Source: Methylobacterium sp. UNC378MF (lineage in GTDB: Bacteria; Pseudomonadota; Alphaproteobacteria; Rhizobiales; Beijerinckiaceae). From it: DNA of 64,000 nucleotides. The stretch is from positions 1 through 64,000 of the forward strand of contig NZ_FMWU01000016.1 of the NCBI RefSeq assembly GCF_900103195.1. The letters run 5' to 3'. Shown here one piece after another: positions 8,787 through 18,075 of the stretch. Under the pieces are notes generated by a model. The model saw only the letters and a list, made by a program, of their open reading frames with translations, was not told the origin of the DNA and did not search any database. A program made the translations under genes and the position numbers. The stretch's first letter is position 1. Each line of letters begins with the position of its first letter.

Positions 8787-9272
8787 TCAGCGCTTCGAGA
8801 ACTGGAAGCTGCGGCGGGCCTTCTTGCGGCCGTACTTCTTACGCTCGACCACGCGGGCGTCGCGCGTGAGGAAGCCCTCGCGCTTCAGCGGGCCGCGCAG
8901 CTCCGGCTCGTAGTAGGTCAGCGCCTTCGAGAGACCGTGGCGCACCGCGCCGGCCTGGCCCGAGAGGCCGCCACCCGCCACGGTGACAGTGATGTCGTAC
9001 TGGTCGACGCGGCCGGCGATCTCCAGCGGCTGGCGCAGGATCATGCGCAGCACCGGACGGGCGAAATAGGTCTCCACCGGGCGCTTGTTGACCGTGACGG
9101 TGCCGTTGCCGGGCTTGATCCAGACGCGGGCGACCGCGTCCTTGCGCTTGCCGGTGGCGTAAGCCCGGCCCTGCGCGTCCAGCTTCTGGACGTGGACGGG
9201 GGCTTCGTTGGCCGGATCGACCGCGCCGGTGTTCGACCGGTTGAGGTCGGCGAGAGACTGCAGGGTCGCCAT
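8787..9272 (-). CDS. rpsI: 30S ribosomal protein S9
   Basis: 161 residues from ATG 9272; a TTG two codons upstream overlaps rplM. uS9 sits in the small-subunit head and its C-terminal tail reaches the P-site tRNA. Seen: [40 protein letters not shown] and the conserved tail [17 protein letters not shown]. The N-terminal extension of about 30 residues is usual in Rhizobiales. It starts 2 bases after the rplM stop, so the pair is co-translated. Confidence 0.98.
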   Translation of the reverse strand: MATLQSLADLNRSNTGAVDPANEAPVHVQKLDAQGRAYATGKRKDAVARVWIKPGNGTVTVNKRPVETYFARPVLRMILRQPLEIAGRVDQYDITVTVAGGGLSGQAGAVRHGLSKALTYYEPELRGPLKREGFLTRDARVVERKKYGRKKARRSFQFSKR

Positions 9273-9274
9273 GA

Positions 9275-9736
9275 TCAAGCGCTCACGTTCTTGCGGTTGA
9301 GGGCGCCGACATCGAGCGCCTGCGGCTGCTGGGCCTCATGCGGGTGCTCGGAGCCCTTGTAGACGCGGAGGTTGCCGAGGATCTGGCGGAAGAGCGGGCC
9401 GCGGGGCAGCATGCGCTCGACGGCCTTCTCCACCACGCGCTCGGGGAAGCGCCCCTCGAGGATGAACTTGGCCGTGCGCTCCTTGATCCCACCCGGATAG
9501 CCGGTGTGATAGTAGTAGCGCTTCTGGACGTACTTGCGGCCGGTGAACTTCACCTTGTCCGCATTGACGACGATGACATGGTCGCCGCAATCGACGTGGG
9601 GCGTGTAGGCAGCCTTGTGCTTGCCGCGCAGGCGCATCGCCACGATCGACGCAAGGCGGCCGACGACGAGGCCCTCCGCGTCGATCACGATCCACTTCTT
9701 GTCGACCTCGGCGGGCTTCAGCGAGGTGGTCTTCAT
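9275..9736 (-). CDS. rplM: 50S ribosomal protein L13
   Basis: 153 residues from ATG 9736 ([20 protein letters not shown]); the open frame extends upstream but without family resemblance. uL13 is an early-assembly large-subunit protein. Seen: [35 protein letters not shown] and [20 protein letters not shown], all signature segments. It forms an operon with rpsI, as in most bacteria. A strong hairpin with a U-run on the minus strand lies 76 bases upstream of the start codon and separates it from the preceding gene. Confidence 0.98.
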   Translation of the reverse strand: MKTTSLKPAEVDKKWIVIDAEGLVVGRLASIVAMRLRGKHKAAYTPHVDCGDHVIVVNADKVKFTGRKYVQKRYYYHTGYPGGIKERTAKFILEGRFPERVVEKAVERMLPRGPLFRQILGNLRVYKGSEHPHEAQQPQALDVGALNRKNVSA

Positions 9737-9812
9737 AGCCAAATCCCAGGGGTTCCGACGGACCGGCCCCCGACGCGTCGGGATCCGCGGACATCGGGGT
9801 GCCGAAAAACGA

Positions 9813-9839
9813 GCCGCCGCGTGGGGCACACGCGGCGGC
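9813..9839 (-). terminator. Terminator or leader hairpin between CoA-binding gene and rplM
   Basis: Arms GCCGCCGCGTG (9813-9823) and CACGCGGCGGC (9829-9839) form an 11-bp stem with a 5-base loop, followed on the minus strand by TCGTTTTTCGG. It lies 107 bases after the CoA-binding gene and 76 bases before rplM, so it most likely ends the upstream transcript. An attenuator for rplM-rpsI is a second possibility. Confidence 0.65.
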
Positions 9840-9946
9840 GGTGCCGGGTGCATAGACGGACCCGCGGGTTCGGTCAACACCGAAATGCGGAGTCGCAAAA
9901 AATCTAGACTTTTGAACCGTTTAACTGGTGAGGTATCAGAATACCT

Positions 9947-10564
9947 TTAGCTGTCGGTGCGCCGGCCCCGCTCCGCGATGGTGAGCTTCTGGACGCCACG
10001 GGCAGCGAGCACCGGCTTCTTCGCACTGAGGATCCGGGAATTCACCCCGGTCCAGCCGATCTCGCCGGAGAGGCGGCCATACTCGATCTTTGGACAGCGG
10101 TTCATGATCACCGTGAGCCCACATGCTTCGGCCCGGGCGGCGGCGGCATCGTCGCGCACGCCGAGCTGCATCCAGATCACCTTCGGCAGCGGCGTCAGCG
10201 CCAGCGCCTCGTCGACCAGCGGCCCGGCCGCGGCGGAGTTGCGGAAGATCTCGACCATGTCGATCGGCTGGTCGCCCTGCGCGGCCTGGACCTCGGCCAG
10301 GGAGGCCATCACCCGGCGTCCGAGCAGATCCTGGCCGGCGAGACCCGGATTGACCGGTGTCACTGCGTAGCCGCGGTCGAGCAGATATTTCAGGACGATC
10401 CAGCTCGGGCGCGCGGGGTTCGCCGAGGCGCCGACCAGCGCGATCGTGCGCGTGCCGTTCAGGATGGTGCGGATCTGCGCGTCCGGGTAGCGGGCGTGCC
10501 GCTCCGCGAGCGCCGCCGCATCGCTGGGCGCGGGCGGCCGGTTGTCGTGGCCCGTCTCGTCCAT
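9947..10564 (-). CDS. CoA-binding domain protein (YccU-like)
   Basis: 205 residues. A Rossmann-type CoA-binding domain is visible: TIALVGASANPARPSWIV (glycine-rich loop), YAVTPVNPGLAG, MVEIFRNSAAAGPLVDEAL and VIWMQLGVRDDAAAARAEA, then MNRCPKIEYGR. This is the succinyl-CoA-synthetase-alpha-like fold seen alone in the YccU family, whose cellular role is not established. No membrane or export signal. It is followed by a likely terminator, so it is probably monocistronic. Confidence 0.85.
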   Translation of the reverse strand: MDETGHDNRPPAPSDAAALAERHARYPDAQIRTILNGTRTIALVGASANPARPSWIVLKYLLDRGYAVTPVNPGLAGQDLLGRRVMASLAEVQAAQGDQPIDMVEIFRNSAAAGPLVDEALALTPLPKVIWMQLGVRDDAAAARAEACGLTVIMNRCPKIEYGRLSGEIGWTGVNSRILSAKKPVLAARGVQKLTIAERGRRTDS

Positions 10565-10691
10565 GGCGTGTTCCCTCGTCGTCCGGATGATCGCGGGTCG
10601 TGCGGCGTTTATCGCCGCGTTCCGTGCCGCGCTTCTTGCCGAGTCTATGGCCGCGCGTCTCGTCGCTGTCCCGGCCTCGGCGCGGCCGCCG

Positions 10692-11975
<1,284 letters not shown>

Positions 11976-12123
11976 GCCGGATCCCTCTGCGGGCTCAGAA
12001 GGCGCCAATGACGATCCGGCCGCCGGGCGCGTATAGGGGCGGCCCGCGCCGGCGTCGACTCACATCGGCCCGCGCGGAGCGCTGGCCCGGACTGCGCACG
12101 GGGTGAGACCATGGGGCGTGACA

Positions 12124-12405
12124 ATGCCTGATCTCCGCTGGACCGAGGGGCCGGTCCACTGCACCGACCTCGTCGACGGGACCGGCAAGGTCTTCGGCTA
12201 CGTCGGCCCGTGCGCCGCGGGCACACGCGGCTACGTCGTCCAGTCCGGGTCGGAATGGCCGCCGCGCCCGGCCGCCTTCACCGATCACTCCGCGGCCGCG
12301 GCGGCCCGCGCCTGGGTCGAGGCCGAGGTCGCCGCGCGCGCCTTCCGGCCCATCCGCATCCTCCGGGAGGACGTTGCCCGGGAGGACGGCGCGCCGGAGG
12401 CCTGA
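12124..12405 (+). CDS. Hypothetical protein
   Basis: 93 residues from ATG 12124 (MPDLRWTEGPVHCTD). Strong GC3 codon use like the surrounding core genes supports coding. No signal peptide, one compact soluble domain (GYVGPCAAGTRGYVVQSGSE), family unknown to me. An alternative start 21 bases upstream exists. Confidence 0.6.
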   Translation: MPDLRWTEGPVHCTDLVDGTGKVFGYVGPCAAGTRGYVVQSGSEWPPRPAAFTDHSAAAAARAWVEAEVAARAFRPIRILREDVAREDGAPEA

Positions 12406-12474
12406 TCGCCTGGCGCGGTTCAGGAACTCGTCAGGTTCGCTCGGCTTTGTTGTGGCGTGGAGTGGAGGCGCGCG

Positions 12475-12609
12475 ATGGCCGAAATCTGCATCATGGAAAA
12501 CCAGAACGGACGGTGGACCGTCTACACCGCCGGACTGGTAGTGACCGATCTGACGCGCGAGGCCGCCGAGGCCTTCGCGGCAAGCTACCGCCGCGTCACG
12601 GCCGGCTGA
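12475..12609 (+). CDS. Small hypothetical protein (44 residues)
   Basis: ATG 12475 is preceded at good spacing by TGGAGG. The peptide MAEICIMENQNGRWTVYTAG continues to VTAG and TGA at 12607-12609. It looks like a short beta-strand protein of the kind found in Rhizobiales genomes; function unknown. Downstream of the 93-residue gene and possibly co-transcribed. Confidence 0.55.
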   Translation: MAEICIMENQNGRWTVYTAGLVVTDLTREAAEAFAASYRRVTAG

Positions 12610-12736
12610 GCGACGGGCCTTTCCGGCCCGCGGGGCGGCCTCCCGTAGCGCCGGCGCGTTCGGGCTCCGGGGCGCACCGTGCTATGAGGTCCGCCGAGCC
12701 CCGATCGCCCAGTCGCGGGCAATGAGGTCGATCATC

Positions 12737-13114
12737 ATGCGCCTGTTCATCCTCGCCGCCGCCCTGCTGGCGCTGCCCGCTCCCGCCTCGGCGCTGTGCC
12801 GCTGCACGTGCATCCGGGGCGAGATGAAGGCGATCTGCCAGGAGACCGACCTCACGGTCCCGATCTGCCAGGGACTCTGCGAGACCACGATCCGGCAGGA
12901 CCGGGTCGTCATCCCGCTGGCCGGCGGCCGGCAGGCCTTCGAGCCGGCCCAGTCCACCAACCCTGCGCCGGGGGGCCTCGTGTCGCCCGATCTCAGCCTA
13001 GACACCAACCCGAATGGCACCCAGCTCGGAACGCCGAGCCAGCTCTCCGGTAGCGTGGGGTCGAGCTTATCCTCTGGCGGCGGATCGAGCTCGCTCTCAG
13101 GCAGCGGGCGCTGA
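12737..13114 (+). CDS. Small exported cysteine-containing protein
   Basis: 125 residues from ATG 12737, with GAGG 8 bases upstream; a second ATG at 12722 is possible. Residues 1-20 (MRLFILAAALLALPAPASAL) form a signal peptide, followed by LCRCTCIRGEMKAICQ and CQGLCET with five or six Cys likely to form disulfides in the periplasm, and a low-complexity Gly/Ser tail. Function unknown. Confidence 0.7.
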   Translation: MRLFILAAALLALPAPASALCRCTCIRGEMKAICQETDLTVPICQGLCETTIRQDRVVIPLAGGRQAFEPAQSTNPAPGGLVSPDLSLDTNPNGTQLGTPSQLSGSVGSSLSSGGGSSSLSGSGR

Positions 13115-13124
13115 GCCGCGAAAA

Positions 13125-13153
13125 AGCCCCGCGCGGCGAGTGCCGGCGGGGCT
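13125..13153 (-). terminator. Hairpin terminator, U-run on minus strand
   Basis: AGCCCCGC (13125-13132) pairs perfectly with GCGGGGCT (13146-13153). On the minus strand the stem is followed by TTTTT, so it would end transcripts from the cytochrome c gene 220 bases upstream. It may also end the exported-protein gene on the plus strand, although the U-run is lacking in that direction. Confidence 0.6.
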
Positions 13154-13371
13154 GAAGGTTGAGGACGCCCGGTGCGTTACGCCGAGCGACTGCGCCCAGA
13201 GTAGCATGATCCCGCGCGTTGGGAAGCTCTCGCGAAGAGAAACCAAGGTTAATTTTGCCGGCCGCTCTTAAAACAACGACAAATCCCCCGCTCGGCCGGG
13301 CCGGGCGAGGTTGATCGCAGCGGAAGCGCGGCGAGAGACCGCGCGTATCCTTGGTCTGGGACCTGTTCGAA

Positions 13372-13737
13372 CTAGGACTGGGTCTTCAGATAGGCGATGA
13401 GGTCGTTGATCTTCTTGTCGTCCGCGATGCCCTGGAAGATCATCTTGTTGCCGGGCACTTTCGTCTTCGGGTTTTTCAGCCACTCGTGCAGATTGGCCTC
13501 GTCCCAGGTGATGCCGGAGTTCTTGAGAGCGGCGGAGTAGTTGTAGCCCTCGTAGGTGCCCGCCTTGCGGCCGACGACGCCCTTCAGGTCCGGACCCACG
13601 CCGTTCTTCTGGAAGTTGTGGCACGCCTTGCAGGGCGCGAACGCCTTCTCACCGGCCGCGGCATCGCCGGCGTCCTGGGCCTGCGCCGCGAGAGGCATGA
13701 CAACGGCGAGAACTGCGCCGATTGCGAGTATACGCAT
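13372..13737 (-). CDS. Class I cytochrome c, periplasmic
   Basis: 121 residues. A signal peptide (MRILAIGAVLAVVMPLAAQA) is followed by a single cytochrome c domain with the haem-binding CKACH at about residue 36-40 and the axial Met in the segment PGNKMIFQG. The family of small soluble cytochromes (c2, c550-like) shuttles electrons in the periplasm; in methylotrophs such proteins can serve methanol dehydrogenase or the bc1/oxidase chain, but the partner cannot be told here. It stands alone, with a likely terminator downstream. Confidence 0.92.
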   Translation of the reverse strand: MRILAIGAVLAVVMPLAAQAQDAGDAAAGEKAFAPCKACHNFQKNGVGPDLKGVVGRKAGTYEGYNYSAALKNSGITWDEANLHEWLKNPKTKVPGNKMIFQGIADDKKINDLIAYLKTQS

Positions 13738-14309
13738 GTATTAACCCCAATCCAGAAGATAAGCTTCGCGTTTCTGGCAGAAAAAACGCGCAATGCAAGC
13801 GAAAAAATCTGAGACTGCGCGCAGATTATATTGTGCGCTGCCTCAGATCATCTCGAAGCTCGTGCCGGCCGCGATGACAGGTCTTCGGTGGCCGGTCGCC
13901 GCCCGGTGGCGGGCGCGACGCCCGCGCACAGCCCGTCGCGCCCGCGGAGGGGCGCGGACTAGTCGGAGCCGGCAAACCTGAGAATTCTTCCAAGTTTCGC
14001 ATGTCGGGATGTTGACGTGCGCCGAGGCGCGATAATCCATCCCGTGTCGGAAAACCCGTCACGCTGTCGAAGCCGGGGGCGATGCGCACGAAGAAGAGCC
14101 TGCCGCAGTGAGCCGTGCTTGGTTTTCGGGGAGGCCTCAGTTGGTACTGCTGGTGACCGAGCAGGATCGGTGCGCGCGCAGTAATGCTGCTTCGTTCGGT
14201 AGTGGGTCTGCGGCGATGCGCGCAGACGTCGAAGTCGCGCTAGGCTTGGCTTCCAGGGCAGCATGGCCGATGACGACGCTGATGTCGAAATGGGACCCCG
14301 GCGAGCCAA
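13738..14309. other. Gene-poor stretch with a strong hairpin
   Basis: About 570 bases without a gene I can support. It contains a perfect 12-bp inverted repeat, GCGGGCGCGACG (13909-13920) with CGTCGCGCCCGC (13934-13945). No U-run follows on either strand. Open frames here have mixed codon use and no family match. Confidence 0.4.
13909..13945. repeat. Perfect 12-bp inverted repeat (hairpin)
   Basis: GCGGGCGCGACG and CGTCGCGCCCGC separated by 13 bases. Could be a REP-like element, a factor-dependent terminator or part of a structured RNA. Confidence 0.5.
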
Positions 14310-14537
14310 ATGTCCGACGACTTGCAGAAGGTACCGATTGAGCGTGTGAACTGGGTGCGCTGGGACGGGAGCGAACTCGTGGTCAGCCTCGTCACGATGG
14401 GTCGGTCACTCGCGTTCGGCTTCAAGCCGGAGGCGGCACATAGCCTTTTTGAGGGCATCGTGAAGACGCTGCGCGAGCAGGCTGACGAGGCGATCCCGGC
14501 GAACACGGCTGGTTCGGACGAACCAGCTGCTGGCTGA
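14310..14537 (+). CDS. Small hypothetical protein
   Basis: 75 residues: MSDDLQKVPIERVNWVRWDG, then strands VVSLVTMGRSLAFGF and a helix ending in TLREQADEA. No export signal. Sequence character and codon use look coding. Family unknown. Confidence 0.55.
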   Translation: MSDDLQKVPIERVNWVRWDGSELVVSLVTMGRSLAFGFKPEAAHSLFEGIVKTLREQADEAIPANTAGSDEPAAG

Positions 14538-14684
14538 GATCTCCACTCGATGAGGCGGAGCGGTGATGCATGGCCATGAAGGACTGCGCACGCCGCATTC
14601 GTTCGCCGCTCAGGACTGCTCGTGATAGAAATAGAACCCGTGGCTGAGTTCGGCGTTGATGATAGTTCATCTAGGGAATGGCCG

Positions 14685-15005
14685 ATGTCCTTCATCGACG
14701 AGATCAGAAACGACCTGGCGGGGTGGTTTGCACGTGCCCGCGCGGAGCCGGAGGACGCACTGGTGAGCACGCCGGGCCTGTCGCTGTCCGCCGATGATGC
14801 CGAGCGCCTGGAGGAGGTCGTGTCGGGCAAAAGCCCGAGCTATGGGAGGCCCCTCATTTCAGCTGGAGCGGCCGCCATGGGCAGAGCCGAGCCGGATGGC
14901 GATCGGTGGGCGCGAGCGAACGCCGCGCGCATCACCGGCGAACGGTTGGGCGCGTTCACAAGTGGGCGTGATCAGCGCGATGAAAAGGGTCGACGGGCGG
15001 GCTGA
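14685..15005 (+). CDS. Hypothetical protein, low confidence
   Basis: 106 residues from ATG 14685 (MSFIDEIRNDLAGWFARARA). The first 50 residues look like a real helical protein, including LSADDAERLEEVVSG. The Arg-rich tail is less convincing and may reflect a disrupted 3' end. It lies just upstream of insertion-sequence DNA. Confidence 0.35.
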   Translation: MSFIDEIRNDLAGWFARARAEPEDALVSTPGLSLSADDAERLEEVVSGKSPSYGRPLISAGAAAMGRAEPDGDRWARANAARITGERLGAFTSGRDQRDEKGRRAG

Positions 15006-15149
15006 TCGCGCCGCTTCAAGGGAGGGCTGAGCCTTCATACCCCCTCTTCGTCGGGAGGGCTTCGGAGCGTCGGAGCTTGGCTCATGCGACAATCCACAAG
15101 TTGTCCGTAATTCCGAGCTTGGCCATATGGCCGTTCCCATGTAGCTGAC

Positions 15150-15242
15150 CCTGACCGGCTGGCTTTAGACCGGGCTGATTGAGAGGATCAGCCAGGACTG
15201 GAGGACTCGGACATGCGGCGAGGTCAGAAGACGAGCGCGGAG
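15150..15242 (+). mobile_element. IS3-family remnant (left end and orfA start)
   Basis: Upstream of the IS256-type element the plus strand reads MRRGQKTSAE from ATG 15213, the standard start of IS3-family OrfA proteins (typically xRKGQKTSAEQIV). After removal of the inserted element and one target duplication, the reading continues with Q from 16568 and then loses similarity. The interrupted copy was therefore already truncated, or was damaged after insertion. The left boundary near 15150 is approximate. Confidence 0.4.
15235..15242. repeat. Target-site duplication, left copy
   Basis: GCGCGGAG here is repeated exactly at 16560-16567, directly outside the other end of the insertion sequence. 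Eight bases is the usual duplication for IS256-family elements. Confidence 0.85.
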
Positions 15243-16559
15243 GGGACTGTCAGGAATTCCGTGTGCGGGCGGCGGGTTGAACATCAGGCCGCCATGGCGC
15301 GGGTGAAGCGCTCGCCGAAGATGACGGCGAACTGCGCCTTGGCCATGACCCACTCACGCGGTCCCATCTTCCACGCCTTCTCGGAGCGGTTCAAGACCAA
15401 GTAGAGCAGCTTCAGCGCGGCCTCGTCCGTCGGGAAGTGCCCGCGGGCGCGCACGGCCCGGCGCAGCGTGGCGTTCAGGGCCTCGATGGCGTTCGTCGTG
15501 TACAGGATCCGCCGACTCTCGCCGGGGAAGGCGTAAAACGGGATCACCTCGACCCAGGCCCGTCGCCAGCTCTGGGCGATGGCCGGGTAGCGCCGGCCCC
15601 ATTCGCTCGTCTCGAAGGCCGCTAACGCCGCCTCGCCGGCGGCGGCATCGAGCGCGCGGTAGATGTCCTTCAGCGCCGCGGCCACGAGCTTGCGGTCCTT
15701 GTAGGAGACGAAGTCGAGGCTGTGGCGCAGGAGGTGGACGATGCAGGTTTGGACCAGCGCTTCGGGGAACACCGCCCGGATCGCATCGGGGAAGCCCTTC
15801 AGGCCATCGACCACGGCCAGCAGCACGTCCTCGACGCCGCGGTTCCTCAGCTCGTTCATGACCCGTAGCCAGAACTTGGCGCCCTCGTTCTGCTCCAGCC
15901 ACAGGCCGAGGATTTCCTTGGCGCCGTCGGCGCGCACGCCCAGCGCGATGTGGACGGCCTTTGCGGACCACGCCCTCGTCACGCACCTTGATCCGCAGGG
16001 CGTCGAAGAACACGATCGGGTAAACCGGCTCCAGCGGCCGGGCTTGCCAGGCGGCGACCTCCTTCAGGACCGCGTCGGTCACCGCGCTGATCAGGTCGGG
16101 TGAGACCTCGATCCCGCAGAGCTCGCGCAGGTGCGCGACGATCTCCCGGGTGCTCATGCCGCGGGCGTACATCGACACGATCTTGTCGTCGAAGCCGGGA
16201 AAGCGGCGCTGATAGCGGGCGATCAGCTGCGGATCGAACGTCGCCTGCCGATCGCGCGGGATCGAAAGCTCGATCCGGCCTGTCTCGGTCGTGACCGTCT
16301 TGCGGCCATAGCCGTTGCGCGTGTTGCCGGCGTCCTCGCCCGCCAGATGGTGGTCCATCTCGGCGTTGAGCGCCCGCTCGGCCAGGGCCTTCTTCAGCTC
16401 GTCCAGCAGACCATCGGCCTCGAAGGCCGTCTTCGGATCGGCCCCGGCCAGGAGCTGGTCCAGGATCGCGTCAGGGATGCGGGGTGCTTTGCGTCGTGCC
16501 ATCGGGAACCTCCTTCGGATCCACTATGGCCGCCCGCACACGAAATTCCTGACAGTCCC
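15243..16559 (-). mobile_element. IS256-family insertion sequence, 1317 bp
   Basis: Bounded by terminal inverted repeats of about 30 bp starting GGGACTGTCAGGAATT at both ends (15243 onward, and the complement ending at 16559), with a single mismatch in the stretch I compared. Exact 8-bp direct repeats (GCGCGGAG) flank it, so it arrived by transposition and has not been rearranged since. The single minus-strand transposase gene is broken by a frameshift. It lies inside an IS3-type remnant. Confidence 0.9.
15284..16502 (-). pseudogene. IS256-family (mutator-type) transposase, frameshifted
   Basis: The gene starts at ATG 16502 (MARRKAPRIPDAILDQLLAG) and reads normally to FFDALRIKVRDEGVVR, then leaves frame near 15960-15965. 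The correct frame resumes as AKAVHIALGVRADGAKEI and continues to the stop at 15284. Against the family sequence DEGVVRNKAVHIALG, two bases are missing (GTCCGCAAAGGCC where a family-like GTCCGCAACAAGGCC is expected). Both halves contain the DDE transposase core (FFDALR, AVVDGLKGFPDAI, YTTNAIEALNA). IS256 elements are not known to use programmed frameshifting, so I call it inactive. A sequencing error in the short A-run is the alternative. Confidence 0.85.
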
Positions 16560-16567
16560 GCGCGGAG
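16560..16567. repeat. Target-site duplication, right copy
   Basis: GCGCGGAG, identical to 15235-15242. Confidence 0.85.
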
Positions 16568-16946
16568 CAGCGTCAGGGTCTCACAAAACCGGAAAACTCG
16601 CACTCACGCCGGACTAAATCGATGGCGAAAGTCATGCGCGACCCACGTCTAATTCGAGCGCGTGTCACGCCAACTTCGTATAGGCACAGCTCACACGCTG
16701 GTGAGATCGGACGCTCTCTCCCGGTCCGCGGACGCAGGTGTTCTCGTTTGCGTTGATCGACTATCATCCTGACATCGGCAGCTTGGACGGCCGCCGTCAC
16801 TTCAGCCCCGCCCGCACCGACGCGCGGGGCTTTTCTTTGGCAACTGCCGGTATATCTCTAGGATCAAGCTCGGCTTTCTCCCCCCAGTGTGCCGAATCTG
16901 AGTAGCCCGACCGGTCCGCGGGTGCAGGCATTTTCGTCCCCGTCCG
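16568..16946. other. Gene-poor stretch with an orphan terminator
   Basis: About 380 bases without a supported gene, containing a plus-strand terminator-like hairpin at 16804-16831. No obvious plus-strand coding gene precedes it, so the stretch may hold a small RNA or the tail of a lost gene. Confidence 0.35.
16804..16831 (+). terminator. Rho-independent terminator-like hairpin with no gene upstream
   Basis: AGCCCCGC (16804-16811) pairs with GCGGGGCT (16824-16831), followed by TTTCTTT. The nearest plus-strand coding gene is more than 1.7 kb upstream, beyond the insertion sequence. Confidence 0.6.
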
Positions 16947-17273
16947 TCAGCGTGGCTTCGGAGCCGGCGACTTCGGGTCCTTGAAGAATCCGCTCCGACC
17001 CTCAGCCAACCCGGTGTTCACGAAGTGTACTAGTGGGTTGTGACCGGAGGCGGCCACATCGGGGTTCGCGGCCAGATAGCCGTCCGTGCTAAAGCCCGCG
17101 CTCGGATCCCGGCCTTCCTTCCAGCCGTGTCGCAGGTAGTGGTCGAGCGGGTTGAGCCCAGCCACCTGCACGTCCGGGTACGCGTTCAGATAGTAGACCG
17201 GATCGAAGCCCGGCAACCGGACTTTGACGAACGACGGAGGGCGCCTGAACGGCCTCAGCATACGCAACTTCAT
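16947..17273 (-). CDS. Small protein with two YPDV-type repeats
   Basis: 108 residues. After a basic N-terminus come two copies of a roughly 35-residue repeat: FDPVYYLNAYPDVQVAG with NPLDHYLRHGWKEGRDPS, then FSTDGYLAANPDVAASG with NPLVHFVNTGLAEGR. The pattern D-x3-YL-x3-PDV-x2-G-x-NPL-x-H(Y/F)-x3-G-x2-EGR is known from N-terminal regions of some alphaproteobacterial glycosyltransferases and from secreted proteins, where its role is not settled. Here it occurs alone without an enzyme domain, so it may be a remnant or a stand-alone adaptor. It sits among other glycan-modifying genes. Confidence 0.7.
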   Translation of the reverse strand: MKLRMLRPFRRPPSFVKVRLPGFDPVYYLNAYPDVQVAGLNPLDHYLRHGWKEGRDPSAGFSTDGYLAANPDVAASGHNPLVHFVNTGLAEGRSGFFKDPKSPAPKPR

Positions 17274-17533
17274 GATAGATCCCCGAGCCTGAAACGCCCG
17301 CTCGATCCATCATTCTGAGCCGTGTTGCAAGTGCTGACCGGTCCGCTTGCGCGGGTTCTTCTGCGCCCCGCGCCGGCCCGCGACTTGCGATGGCCCGACA
17401 TTTCTCCTCAGGATTCAATCAGTTCCGCCGGGACCGCTGCGTGGGGCTTCCTCGTTTGACCAACGCATCATGGGACCGTGGCTCGACGTTGCAGTGCGGA
17501 CTATTCTTCGACTGAAACGAGCCAGTCCTCGCG
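17274..17533. other. Short stretch without a supported gene
   Basis: About 260 bases upstream of the YPDV-repeat gene. Its promoter is expected here. Nothing else recognised. Confidence 0.3.
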
Positions 17534-17632
17534 TTAGTCGCCGCGATAGAGGACCCTAGCCTTTCCGGCATATTCCGCAGCGCATTTCGTGGCTTCGGCT
17601 TCGTTCGCGAATACATAATGTCTGCGCGACAC
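17534..17632 (-). CDS. Possible 32-residue peptide
   Basis: GTG at 17632 follows GGAGG at about 6 bases. It encodes VSRRHYVFANEAEATKCAAE and ends VLYRGD at TAA 17534. Codon third positions are GC-rich and the peptide looks like a small folded protein. An overlapping ATG frame uses the same ribosome-binding site but gives a less protein-like sequence. Function unknown. Confidence 0.3.
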   Translation of the reverse strand: MSRRHYVFANEAEATKCAAEYAGKARVLYRGD

Positions 17633-18075
17633 ATCGTACCTCCACGTGGGTGCCTGACGACAAAGAAGGCTCGTGCGACCTCGGTGACAATCCGTTTATG
17701 TACTTATGCTCACCGTCTGAGCCGCAGCCGACCTGCGCTGGCGACCGCTTCCCCTCCTTCTCCCAAGCCGCGTCGCGTATCGGCTCGGCTCACTCGCTGG
17801 TGAGATCAGGCGTTCCACCGCCCTGTGAGCAGATCGGGGCGCAGCCGAGCCGCTGATCTGCGCCCTTTACTACAAGCATAGCGCACTGCGTGATGTTCAG
17901 CCGAACCCCCGTCTACCTCAACCAATAAGGCCAAGAACGGGGCAATCCGATCCGGAGATTCGTAGCCACGGTCCACTGCCACGCACCGTTCGCTCAGCAT
18001 GCCTTCCCGGCGTTGATTGCACTATCTTCGTCAGCCACCGGTCAGCCGATCGGACTCCTGAGAAGCGCGAATAAT
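17633..18075. other. Gene-poor stretch
   Basis: About 440 bases downstream of the sulfotransferase gene with no frame I can support. Composition is mixed and may be degraded mobile DNA. Confidence 0.35.

Noticed and set aside
13826..14089. Minus-strand frames around the 13.9-kb hairpin
   Set aside because: Pro/Arg-rich sequence without domain character; two frames are equally open.
15284..15982. Second transposase frame as a separate gene
   Set aside because: It continues the same IS256-type transposase after a two-base loss, so I list one broken gene.
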